From the NCBI GenBank assembly GCA_023055505.1, contig JALIRH010000116.1, positions 744,001 to 808,000 on the forward strand: a DNA stretch of 64,000 nucleotides, in the 5' to 3' direction. The notes beneath the pieces were generated by a model. That model saw only the letters and a program-made list of their open reading frames with translations. It was not told the origin of the DNA and did not search any database. Both the position numbers and the translations under genes were made by a program. Shown piece by piece: positions 25,123 to 36,876 of the stretch (position 1 is its first letter; each line of letters starts with the position of its first letter). The DNA is from Callipepla californica brunnescens (lineage: Eukaryota > Chordata > Aves > Galliformes > Odontophoridae).

Positions 25123-26805
25123 ACCTAATGCTAACCCTTACCCTACCCTAACCCTAACCCTACCATACCCTAACCCTAACCTACCCTAACACTAACCCTA
25201 ACCCTAACCCTAAACCTAAACCTAAACCTAACCCTAACCCTAACCCTAATTCCTAACCCTTACCTTAACTTTATCACAATCCCTATCCTAATTCTTACCC
25301 TAACCCTAACCCTTACCTAACCCTAACCCTAACCCTAACCCTAACTCTAACCTTAACCCTAACCCTAACCCTAACCTAACCCTAACCCTAATCCTAACCC
25401 TAACCCTAACTCTAATTCCTAACCCTTACCTTAACTGTATCACAATCCCTATCCTAATTCTTACCCTAACCCTAACCCTTACCTAACCCTAACCCTAACC
25501 TAACCCTAACACTAACCCTAACCCTAACCCTAACCCTAACCCTAACCCTAACCCTAACCCTAACCTCAACCCTAACCCTAACTCTAAACTTAACCCTAAA
25601 CCTAACAATAAATTTAACCCTAACCCTAACACTAACCCTACCCTAATTTTACCCTAACCCTAAGCATACCCTAACCCTAACCCTAACCCTAACCCCAACC
25701 CTAACCTAACCCTAACCCTAACCCTAACCCTAACCCTAACCCTACCCTAACCCTAACCCTAACCCTAACCCTAACCCTACCGTAACCCTAACCCTAACCC
25801 TAACCCTAACAATAAATTTAACCTTAACCCTAACCCTAACCCTACCCTAACCCTAACCCTAACCCTAACCCTTACCCTACCCTAACCCTAACCCTAACCC
25901 TAACCCTAACCCTAACCCTAACCCTTACCCTAACCCTAGCCTAACCCAAACCCTAACCCTAACCCTAACCTAACCCTAACCCTAACCCTAACCCTACCCC
26001 TAACCCTACTTTACCCTAACCCTAATCCTAACACTAACTCTAACTTTATTCCTTACCCTAACACTAATCCTATCCCGAACCCTAACCCTAATCCTAGCCC
26101 TAACTCTAACTTTATTCGTAACCCTACCCCTAATCCAAACAATAACCCTTACCCTAATCAAACCCTATCCCTATTCCTAACCCTTACCCTAACCGTATCA
26201 CAATCCCTATCCTAACTCTTACCATAACCCAAACCCTAACCTAACCCTAGCCCTAACCCTAACCCTATCCCTAACCCTTACCCTAACCCTAACCCTACCC
26301 TAACCTTAACTCTACCCTAACCGTATCCCTACCCTAACCCTAACCCTAATCCTAGCCCTTACTCTAACTTTATTCCTAACCCTACCCCTGATCCAAACAC
26401 TAACCCTAACCTTAATGTAACCCTAACCCTATTCCTAACCCTTACCCTAACTGTATCCCATTCCCTATCCTAACTCTTACCATAACCCTAACCCTGATGC
26501 TAATGCTAACCCTAACCCTGAATCTAACCCTTACCCTAACCCTATCCCTTACCCAGAAGCTAACACTTAGCGTTGTACAATACCTAACCGTACCCTAACC
26601 CAATCCCTAAACCTAAAAGGAACCCAAACTCTAACCCTAAATCTGTCCCTGAGCCTAACCTTCAACCTTACCCTAACCTTAACCCTAACCCTGTTCCATT
26701 CTCTAAACATATCTGTAAGCATTACCTTCATCCTAACTCGAACTCTACCCTAACCCTATCCCTTTGACCCCAACACAAAACCCAGATTGAGCCTGACCCT
26801 AACCT
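25123..26805 (-). repeat. Variant CCCTAA repeats
   Basis: The tract is mostly CCCTAA with single-base variants and short internal duplications. One example is the piece beginning AATTCCTAACCCTTACC, seen near 25249 and 25411. No genes are present. Confidence 0.9.
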
Positions 26806-26830
26806 AGGTAGCATAAAGTGTATGTAGGGT
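26801..26830. other. Telomere-repeat orientation switch, CCCTAA to TTAGGG
   Basis: CCCTAACCTAGG is followed within about 30 bases by GTAGGG and TTTAGGGTC, so the repeat changes strand here. The order CCCTAA then TTAGGG is the divergent arrangement, not the convergent one left by end-to-end telomere fusion. The same junction occurs in the second copy at about 32565-32592, where 17 bases are missing. Confidence 0.85.
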
Positions 26831-28300
26831 GAATTTGAGTTTTAGGGTCAAAGTTAAATTGTTAGTTTTAGGGTTAGGGTGAAGGATTGCTTTAGTTCTA
26901 GTATTAGGGTGTTTGGGGGTAGGGTTAGGGTAAGGATTTGGGGGTGGATTAGGTTTAGGGTCAGGTTTGGGGGAGTTTTGGGGTTAGGGTTAGATTTAGG
27001 ATTAGGGTTAGCAAAAAAGTTGTTTTAGTTTTAGTTTAGGTTAGTGCTAGGATTAGGTTGAGTGTTCTTGTGAAGTTTAGGTTTAGGGTTAGGTTTAGGT
27101 TTAGATTGAGGTTTAGGTTAAGGAGTAGGGTTCATTTGACTTTTAGGGTCAGAGTAGAGTTAAGTCGTGTTAGGGTTAAGGTTAAGAACAGGATTCAGAT
27201 TCCAATTAGGTTTTGGGTTCCTACTAGGGATAGGCCTCAAATTAGTGTTAAGGTTAGGGTTAGGGTTAGGTATAGGGAAAGGGTTAGTGTTAAGGCCAGG
27301 GCAAGTGTATGGTTTAGGGTAAAGATTGGATTTAGGGTTAGGTTTAGATGTAGGTTTGGTTTGATCGTTAGGGTGTGAGAAGGCACCGGCCTTGGATTTC
27401 ATTTGGAGATTGGGTAAGGTTTAGGAATAGGAATAACATTGGTGTTTAAAAGATGATTAGTGTTAGTATTAGGGAGAGGGTTACGGTTAGAGTTTAGTTA
27501 GGGTTGTTAGTTTTAGAGTGAGGGATAGGGGTATGGTTTGGTCTAGTACTTGGGTTAGGGTTTGGGATAGTCCTAGCATTAGTGTTAGGGTTAGGGTTCC
27601 GTTAGGGTTGTGGTAATCTGATGCTAGGTGTCGGGATTAGGGTTGTGCTTAAATGTGGGTTTGGTTTGAGGGTCAGAGTTAGGGTTAGGGTAGAGTTAGA
27701 ATTAGGGTAAGAGTTAGGATTAGGTTTAGGATTAGGATAAAGATTAGGTTAGGATTAGTGTTGGCTTTAGGGTTGTGTCTGGGAGAAGGGTTAGTGTTAG
27801 GGATAGACTTAGGGTAAGAGTAAGTGTTAGGAATAGGCATAGGTTTTGGGAAAGTTTCAGAGTTTGGACTGGATTTATGATTAGGGTTAGGGACAAAGAT
27901 TTTTTGAGATTTGTGATTAGATTTAGGGAGAAAAGTAGGCTGACTTGTGGTCTTAGCAGTAGGTTTAGGTTTAGGTTTAGGTTTAGGATTCCATTTGTAT
28001 TTATTGATCGAGGTTGGGTTAGTTGGAGTGTAAAGGTCAGAGTAGGGTTAGGCCTTGGGATAGGGTTAAGGTTTGGAATAGGATTAGGATTCAAATGATG
28101 TTACGGGTTGGTGTTAGGGTTAGGGAAAGGTTAGGATCAGGGTTGAGGTCAGGGTTAGGTATAGGAAAAGGGTTAGTGTTAGGGCTAGGGCAATTGGAAG
28201 GGTTAGGCTTAGGCTTAGATATTAGGGTTAGGTTTAGGCGGAGGTTTGGTTGGAGTGTCAGGGTGAGAGAAGGGGTAGGCCTGGGGTTTGGTTTTGGGTT
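26815..28300 (+). repeat. Degenerate telomere-like repeat block, TTAGGG on + strand
   Basis: TTAGGG, TTTAGG and GTTAGG variants fill the block, with a TGTGGTAATCTGATGC module at 27610-27625 and the GTGAGAGAAGGGGTAGGCCT module near 28260-28283. It is arranged as an inverted partner of the CCCTAA block at 22554-24864. Confidence 0.9.
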
Positions 28301-28488
28301 ACATCATACAAATCATCCCATACATTAGCTGGGGTGGGAGGTGCAAGGAACAGCCAGCAAAGTGCTGAGTTCATTCCAATCAGAGGACCTGAAGATCGGG
28401 TAGCTACTATCAAACCGTTTGTGTTGCCAATTCCGATGATATTTATGGGGCCCTGATGTTATGGTTCAGTGGGGAGTCACTATCAAGT
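28301..28488 (+). pseudogene. Protease-end fragment of the second ERV (duplicate)
   Basis: These bases are essentially identical to 34047-34234, the left end of the provirus further on. They include a piece encoding EDRVATIKPFVLPIP, typical of the end of a class II retroviral protease. The fragment stops at 28488, where the second copy of the tandem duplication begins, so it was cut by the duplication. Confidence 0.85.
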
Positions 28489-31400
28489 CCAAACCCAATC
28501 CAAACCCCAAACCTACTCCTATTCCTAAACCTTATCTTAACCCTAAACCAAACCCAAACCCAAGGCCCTCCCCTTCTCTCAGCCTAACACTCAAACTAAC
28601 CTAAACCCGAAACTAACCCTACATTTATCCTAATCTTATCCATATTCTAAGGCCTAACCCTACTCTGACCAGAAAGCTCATGTTGTCTAAAATCTACCCC
28701 TTACCTAAAACCTAAATCGACAAAAAAACCTAACCCGAAACCTCAACCTAACTCTTCTCCTAACTAGAACACCAGCACTTCACCTTACCCTAACTGGAAA
28801 CCTAGGACTAAATCCTTACCTTGTCCAGAACCCTATTCCTAACCCAAACCAGAATTCTAACCTCTACCCTAACCAAAACCCTTCCCCTAAACCTAAACCT
28901 AATGCTACCCTCAACCAAACCCTAGCCCTAAATCCTACCCTAAAACCAACACCACGTTTAAGCTCAAACCTCAAGCCTCAAAGAAAGCATCAGATTACCG
29001 CAGATCTCACCTAACACTAACCCCAATCCAATCCCTACTACTAACCCCAAACCCAATCCAAACACCAAAACTATTCCTATTCCTAAACCTAACACTAAGC
29101 CAGAACCAAACCCAAGGCCTACCCCTTCTCTCAGCCTGACACTCAAACTAACCTAGACCTGAACGCAACGCTAAATCAAATACTAAAACTCACCCTTAGC
29201 CAAGGCCCTTTTAGGACCCTTCCCTGGTCCTAAAACTAAAGAGAACCCTACCCCTTCCACTAAACCTTCATCTACATCCCTAACCCTTACCCTAAACCTA
29301 AATCTACACCAAAACCTAACCCTAACCCTAACATGTCTTCTAACTGTAAAACTAACGCTTCACCTAACCCGAACTGAAACCCCAGGACTAAACCTTACCT
29401 AACACCTAGCTATATTCCTAACCCTATCCTGAAACCTAACGTTAACCCTAACCCTAAAAACAACTTGGAACCAAACCCTAACCCTAACCTAACCCTTATC
29501 AGAACCCTAAATCTAATCCTAACCGTTACCTCAATTGAACTCCAATTCTTCCTGAAATCTAAATGGGACCTTAAAACCAACCCCAGATTGAAGCCCAACC
29601 CTAAACCTAACACAAAGCATTAGATTACCACAGCCATCACCTAACTCTAACCCCAGCCTTAACGCTAATACTATCCCAAACAATATTCCAATTCCTAAAC
29701 CCAACACAAACCCAAAAACACAAAGCCTACAATTCTCACAGCCTAACACTGAAAGGAAACCTAAATCTTACCCTAACTCTAAAACTAATCCAAAGCATGA
29801 CCACAATTTAAACTCTAAATCTACCTTCAAACTAAAGCTGACCCTAACACCAACCTCAAGTAAAAGCCCAACCCTAAGCCTAACACAAAGCATTAGATTA
29901 CCACAACGCTCACCTAACTTCTAACCCCCACCCTAACACTAATACTAAAGCAATCAGATTCCAAATACTAACCCAATTCCTATTCTGAAACCCAAAACTA
30001 TTCCAAAAACAAACCCAAGGCCTAACCTTTCTCTCACCCTAACAATCAAAGAAAACCTATTCCTAAACCTAATCCTAAATCTAGTCCTAACCCTAACCCT
30101 CACCCTTAATCTAACCCCAACCCCCACCCAGAAGCTAACACTTAGCATTGTACAATACCTAAATGTACCCCTAATCCTTATCACTAAACCTAAAAGGAAC
30201 CTGAAACATAGTGCTAAATCTGAACCCCAACCCTGAAGACTAACGCTAACAATGAACCAATTCCTATACCTTTTCCTTCCTCCAAATTGATTCCTAGCAC
30301 TAACCCTAACCCTACATTAACCCTATCCTAACCCTAACCCTAACCCTAGCCCTAAACTACATTAACCCTAACCCTAACCCTAGCCCTAACCTAACTCTAA
30401 CCCTAACCCTTACCCTAAACCTAATGCTAACCCTTACCCTACCCTAACACTAACCCTACCATACCCTAACCCTAACCTACCCTAACACTAAACCTAACCC
30501 TAACCCTAAACCTAAACCTAAACCTAAATCTAACCCTAACCCTAACCCTAATTCCTAACCCTTACCTTAACTTTATCACAATCCCTATCCTAATTCTTAC
30601 CCTAACCCTAACCCTTACCTAACCCTAACCCTAAACCTAACCCTAACTCTAACCTTAACCCTAACCCTAACCCTAACCTAACCCTAACCCTAATCCTAAC
30701 CCTAACCCTAACTCTAATTCCTAACCCTTACCTTAACTGTATCACAATCCCTATCCTAATTCTTACCCTAACCCTAACCCTTACCTAACCCTAAACCTAA
30801 CCCTAACCCTAACCCTAACCGTAACCCTAACCCTAACCCTAACCCTAACCCTAACCCTAACCTCAACCCTAACCCTAACTCTAACCTTAACCCTAAACCT
30901 AACAATAAATTTAACCCTAACCCTAACACTAACCCTAACCCTAATTTTACCCTAACCCTAATCATACCCTAACCCTAACCCTAACCCTAACCCTAACCCC
31001 AACCCTAACCTAACCCTAACCCTAACCCTAACCCTAACCCTACCCTAACCCTAACCCTAACCCTAACCCTAACCCTAACCCTAACCCTAACAATAAATTT
31101 AACCTTAACCCTAACCCTAACCCTAACCCTACCCTAACCCTAACCCTAACCCTAACCCTAACCCTACCCTAACCCTAACCCTACCCTAACCCTAACCCTA
31201 ACCCTAACCCTAACCCTAACCCTTACCCTAACCCTAGCCTAACCCAAACCCTAACCCTAACCCTACCCTAACCCTAACCCTAACCCTAACCCTAACCCTA
31301 TCCCTAACCCTACTTTACCCTAACCCTAATCCTAACACTAACTCTAACTTTATTCCTTACCCTAACACTAATCCAATCCCGAACCCTAACCCTAATCCTA

Positions 31401-32570
31401 GCCCTAACTCTAACTTTATTCGTAACCCTACCCCTAATCCAAACAATAACCCTTACCCTAATCAAACCCTATCCCTATTCCTAACCCTTACCCTAACCGT
31501 ATCACAATCCCTATCCTAACTCTTACCATAACCCAAACCCTAACCTAACCCTAACCCTAACCCTAACCCTATCCCTAACCCTTACCCTAACAGTAACAAT
31601 AAATTTAACCTTAACCCTAACCCTAACCCTAACCCTACCCTAACCCTAACCCTAACCCTAACCCTAACCCTACCCTAACCCTAACCCTACCCTAACCCTA
31701 ACCCTAACCCTAACCCTAACCCTAACCCTAACCCTAACCCTAACCCTAACCCTAGCCTAACCCAAACCCTAACCCTAACCCTACCCTAACCCTAAGACTA
31801 ACTCTAACTTTATTCCTTACCCTAACACTAATCCAATCCCGAACCCTAACCCTAATCCTAGCCCTAACTCTAACTTTATTCGTAACCCTACCCCTAATCC
31901 AAACAATAACCCTTACCCTAATCAAACCCTATCCCTATTCCTAACCCTTACCCTAACCGTATCACAATCCCTATCCTAACTCTTACCATAACCCAAACCC
32001 TAACCTAACCCTAACCCTAACCCTAACCCTATCCCTAACCCTTACCCTAACTCTAACCCTACCCTAACCTTAACTCTACCCTAACCGTATCCCTACCCTA
32101 ACCCTAACCCTAATCCTAGCCCTTACTCTAACTTTATTCCTAACCCTACCCCTGATCCAAACACTAACCCTAACCTTAATGTAACCCTAACCCTATTCCT
32201 AACCCTTACCCTAACTGTATCCCATTCCCTATCCTAACTCTTACCATAACCCTAACCCTGATGCTAATGCTAACCCTAACCCTGAATCTAACCCTTACCC
32301 TAACCCTATCCCTTACCCAGAAGCTAACACTTAGCGTTGTACAATACCTAACCGTACCCTAACCCTATCCCTAAACCTAAAAGGAACCCAAACTCTAACC
32401 CTAAATCTGTCCCTGAGCCTAACCTTCAACCTTACCCTAACCTTAACCCTAACCCTGTTCCATTCTCTAAACATATCTGTAAGCATTACCTTCATCCTAA
32501 CTCGAACTCTACCCTAACCCTATCCCTTTGACCCCAACACAAAACCCAGATTGAGCCTGACCCTAACCTA
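28489..32570 (-). repeat. CCCTAA-oriented block of copy 2
   Basis: It repeats the content of 23004-26805, including the GCATCAGATTACC and GCATTAGATTACC modules (near 28987, 29617 and 29889). It lacks the perfect 43-copy run and has extra internally duplicated variant repeats around 31550-32040. Confidence 0.9.
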
Positions 32571-32579
32571 GGTAGCATA

Positions 32580-34046
32580 AAGTGTATGTAGGGTCAAAGT
32601 TAAATTGTTAGTTTTAGGGTTAGGGTGAAGGATTGCTTTAGTTCTAGTATTAGGGTGTTTGGGGTTAGGGTTAGGGTAAGGATTTTGGAGTGGATTAGGT
32701 TTAGGGTCAGGTTTGGGGGAGTTTTGGGGTTAGGGTTAGATTTAGGATTAGGGTTAGCAAAAAAGTTGTTTTAGTTTTAGTTTAGGTTAGTGCTAGGATT
32801 AGGTTGAGTGTTCTTGTGAAGTTTAGGTTTAGGGTTAGGTTTAGGTTTAGATTGAGGTTTAGGGTAAGGAGTAGGGTTCATTTGACTTTTAGGGTCAGAG
32901 TAGAGTTAAGTCGTGTTAGGGTTAAGGTTAAGAACAGGATTCAGATTCCAATTAGGTTTTGGGTTCCTACTAGGGATAGGCCTCAAATTAGTGTTAAGGT
33001 TAGGGTTAGGGTTAGGTATAGGGAAAGGGTTAGTGTTAAGGCCAGGGCAAGTGTATGGTTTAGGGTAAAGATTGGATTTAGGGTTAGGTTTAGATGTAGG
33101 TTTGGTTTGATCGTTAGGGTGTGAGAAGGCACCGGCCTTGGATTTCATTTGGAGATTGGGTAAGGTTTAGGAATAGGAATAACATTGGTGTTTAAAAGAT
33201 GATTAGTGTTAGTATTAGGGAGAGGGTTACGGTTAGAGTTTAGTTAGGGTTGTTAGTTTTAGAGTGAGGGATAGGGGTATGGTTTGGTCTAGTACTTGGG
33301 TTAGGGTTTGGGATAGTCCTAGCATTAGTGTTAGGGTTAGGGTTCCGTTAGGGTTGTGGTAATCTGATGCTAGGTGTCGGGATTAGGGTTGTGCTTAAAT
33401 GTGGGTTTGGTTTGAGGGTCAGAGTTAGGGTTAGGGTAGAGTTAGAATTAGGGTAAGAGTTAGGATTAGGTTTAGGATTAGGATAAAGATTAGGTTAGGA
33501 TTAGTGTTGGCTTTAGGGTTGTGTCTGGGAGAAGGGTTAGTGTTAGGGATAGACTTAGGGTAAGAGTAAGTGTTAGGAATAGGCATAGGTTTTGGGAAAG
33601 TTTCAGAGTTTGGACTGGATTTATGATTAGGGTTAGGGACAAAGATTTTTTGAGATTTGTGATTAGATTTAGGGAGAAAAGTAGGCTGACTTGTGGTGTT
33701 AGCAGTAGGTTTAGGTTTAGGTTTAGGTTTAGGATTCCATTTGTATTTATTGATCGAGGTTGGGTTAGTTGGAGTGTAAAGGTCAGAGTAGGGTTAGGCC
33801 TTGGGATAGGGTTAAGGTTTGGAATAGGATTAGGATTCAAATGATGTTACGGGTTGGTGTTAGGGTTAGGGAAAGGTTAGGATCAGGGTTGAGGTCAGGG
33901 TTAGGTATAGGAAAAGGGTTAGTGTTAGGGCTAGGGCAATTGGAAGGGTTAGGCTTAGGCTTAGATATTAGGGTTAGGTTTAGGCGGAGGTTTGGTTCGA
34001 GTGTCAGGGTGAGAGAAGGGGTAGGCCTGGGGTTTGGTTTTGGGTT
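32580..34046 (+). repeat. TTAGGG-oriented block of copy 2
   Basis: The block is nearly identical to 26815-28300. It ends where retroviral sequence starts, after GGGTTTGGTTTTGGGTTAC. Confidence 0.9.
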
Positions 34047-36843
34047 ACATCATACAAATCATCCCATACATTAGCTGGGGTGGGAGGTGCAAGGAACAGC
34101 CAGCAAAGTGCTGAGTTCATTCCAATCAGAGGACCTGAAGATCGGGTAGCTACTATCAAACCGTTTGTGTTGCCAATTCCGATGATATTTATGGGGCCCT
34201 GATGTTATGGTTCAGTGGGGAGTCACTATCAAGTCAGATTTTCGGGAGGGGCCATTGAGAGGTGCGACGCCCTTAAGCTAATATGGAAAACAGATACCCC
34301 TAGATGGGTGGATCAATGGCCCCTTCCGCTAGAAAAACTTGGCGCCCTCCAAGACTTGGTAGCGGAACAATTAGCAAAAGGACATACTGTACCTCCACTA
34401 ATCCTTGGAACTCACCTGGATTTGTCATTAAGAAACAAACTGGTCAATGGCGCTTGTTCCATGACCTCAGAAAAATGAATGATGCTATGGAAAATATGGG
34501 AGCCCTTCAACCAGGCCTCCTGTCACCCACTATGATTCCCCGAGACTGGCATTTGACTGGCACTTGAAGATCTTCAAGACTGCTTTTTTAATAGTCCATT
34601 ACACCCTGAGGATGCCCCTCCATTTGCTTTTTCAGTTCCAAGCATCAACATGCAAGCCCCGTTGCAGAGATACCAGTGGGTTGTGCTGCCACAAGGAATG
34701 AAAAATAGCCCCACCATTTGTCAGTGGTATGTAGCTAAAGTGCTTAGCCCCATTCCAGACACAATGCCAAATGTTTTATTGTATCATTAGATGGACGACA
34801 TCTTAGTAACCGCGCAACATCACGAGATCATGGAGGAAGCAGTAGCCCTCCTTACAACTGCTGTTAATTCGGCAGGTTTCTGTATTGCGCCTGAAAAAAT
34901 GCAGAAAATATCACCATGGAAATATTTAGGCTGGTGCATCAGAGCCCAGACTATCATTCCCTAGCCCTTACAAAGACAAACTGATGTGAAAAATTGACAC
35001 GATGTACAAAAATGGTTGGGATCAATTAACTGGGTCTGAGCGCTCTTGGGTATCTCTAATGCAGACTTGTATCCTCTTTTGGAACTACTGAAAGGGGATT
35101 CTGATTTACACTCTCCCTGCCGTCTTGGCTCTGAAGTGGCTAGTGCCTTGCAAAAAGTTGCTGCAGCTAGCACTAACAGACAAGCTCATCGGTGTGCCCC
35201 GGAGTTACCTTTTTTTCTAATGATCCTCAACCCTGCTCGACAACCTCATGCGCTAATTTTTCAGTGGGATTTTCAAAGGCCAGACCCACTATTCATTATT
35301 GAATGGATTTTTTTGCCAAACCAGTTGACAAAGACAATCCTGACACAGCATGAGATGTTTGCTTCCCTGAGAATCAAAGCTAGGCAGCGCTTGCTGATGT
35401 TATCAGGGGTAGACTTTTCCTCTAGTTGTTTACCTGTGACAAATGTGTATTTACAATGGCTTGATCAGCAAGCAGATGCCTTTAGCATGGCATTGGCAAG
35501 CTATACAGGCAGCCTTACTTCCCACGCACCGTCACACAAGCTATTGAACCTCAATGTTCACTTCACATCCACACCAAAAAGAAGTGATCAGCTGCTGCAG
35601 GCCCTTACCAGATTACGGATGGGTCTGGAAGATCACACAAATCAGTTATTTGATGGTGGGATAATCAACAGAAGCAATGGGATTCGGATATTGAAATTGT
35701 TTCTGGTTCTCCACAAATAGTGGAACCAGCTGCTGTTGTCCGAGTTTTTTGGAAATGGTCCACACCTTTCAATCCTATTACCGACTCAGCTTCTGTTGCA
35801 GGAATTGTTCAGCGAGCAGAAGCATCCATATTACGCAATATTTCTCACTCTTCATTGTTTATTTTGTTCCAGGAACTTTTTTTTTTTAGACTCCCGCACT
35901 CATCCTTATTTTGTAATGCACATCTGCTCACACACATCTTTACCTGGTTTCACGGCAGAAGGGAATCTCAAGCTGATATGTCCGTGTTTTACCAGACCGA
36001 ATAGCGCAAGCTAAACTTAGCCACTCCTTCTTTCATCAGAATGCTGGAGGTCTTAAACGACAGTCTGGGCTTACCTCCCAACAAGCATCAAACATTACAG
36101 CGGTATGTCCCGACTGCCAGAGGCATTCTTTCCCATCAATAGCAGGGGGGGTTAACCCCAGAGATCTGCAGAGCCTCCAGCTATGGCAAATGGATGTCAC
36201 ACATTACCCATGGTTTGGTAAGCTGAAATATACACATTCCTCGATTGATACTTTTTCCGGAGCTTTATTTTCCTCTTGTCATACAGGAGAAAAGGCACGA
36301 GATGTTCGCAAGCGTTTGCTGCGTGCTTTTGCTACATTAGGTATCCCTTCCCAATTAAAAACAGATCATGGTCCTGCATATACCTCTGCTGCGACAAAAG
36401 CCTTCCTGGATTCTTGGGGCATTATGCACATCACCGCGATCCCTCATTCCCCTCCAGGTCAATTGAGCGGTCACACCAATCTTTAAAGCGTCTATTAGCA
36501 CAACAGAAAGGGGGAATGGGAGCTTCCCCTCCTGAGGAGCGACTACATAAAGCTCTTGATGTTTTCACTTTTTGAATTCTTCTCTGCTAGATACCAATCC
36601 CCCGATAGTCCGACATTTTAGTTCGAATATCACATTGGAAAGAAGAATCAAGGCTCCGGTGTTGATTCGCCACCCAGAAACAGGTATGATAATGGGGCCA
36701 TATCCTCTTGTCACATGGGGGAGAGGTTATGCTTGTGTCTCCACAGGAAAAGGCCCCAGGTGGATTCCTGCGAAGAACGTGAAACCATACCGGGAGGAAC
36801 AGACTTCGTTGACAACAGATGAAAACACAACCAAGGAAGGATG
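34047..36843 (+). pseudogene. pol: 5'-truncated pro-pol of class II (alpha/beta-like) ERV
   Basis: The protease end (34100-34230) leads into reverse transcriptase, with WVDQWPLPLEKL at about 34309-34344 and LPQGM near 34687-34701. The catalytic YMDD reads stop-M-D-D, with TAG at 34788-34790. RNase H begins with TDGSGRS near 35618, and its later part reads AAVVRVF. Integrase has an H/C zinc-binding segment (about 36010-36120) and the catalytic acids at GAT 36193, GAT 36364 and GAG 36465. A frameshift lies between the second and third. The family is class II by its RT motifs. Gag, the protease start and the 5' LTR are missing because telomere-like repeats abut at 34046. Several stops and frame changes show it is dead. 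Confidence 0.85.
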
Positions 36844-36876
36844 AGACCAGCTACTGTATGGACTTGACTTCTTGAA

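Larger units (their letters stand above)
23004..28488. repeat. Tandem segmental duplication, copy 1 (5,485 bp)
   Basis: Positions from 23004 on match 28489 on at a constant offset of 5,485 up to about 30,300, with very few differences. Past the telomeric tract the offset is 5,746. Copy 1 contains the perfect 43-copy telomeric run; its telomeric middle is 261 bp shorter overall than that of copy 2. Confidence 0.92.
28489..34234. repeat. Tandem segmental duplication, copy 2 (5,746 bp)
   Basis: Copy 2 starts directly after the truncated retroviral fragment and runs into the same retroviral sequence at 34234, where the provirus continues. The unit therefore comprises a CCCTAA block, an orientation switch, a TTAGGG block and 188 bases of retroviral pol. 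Within the telomeric middle, copy 2 repeats a stretch holding ACAATAAATTTAACC (near 31089 and 31605). This accounts for part of its greater length. Confidence 0.92.
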
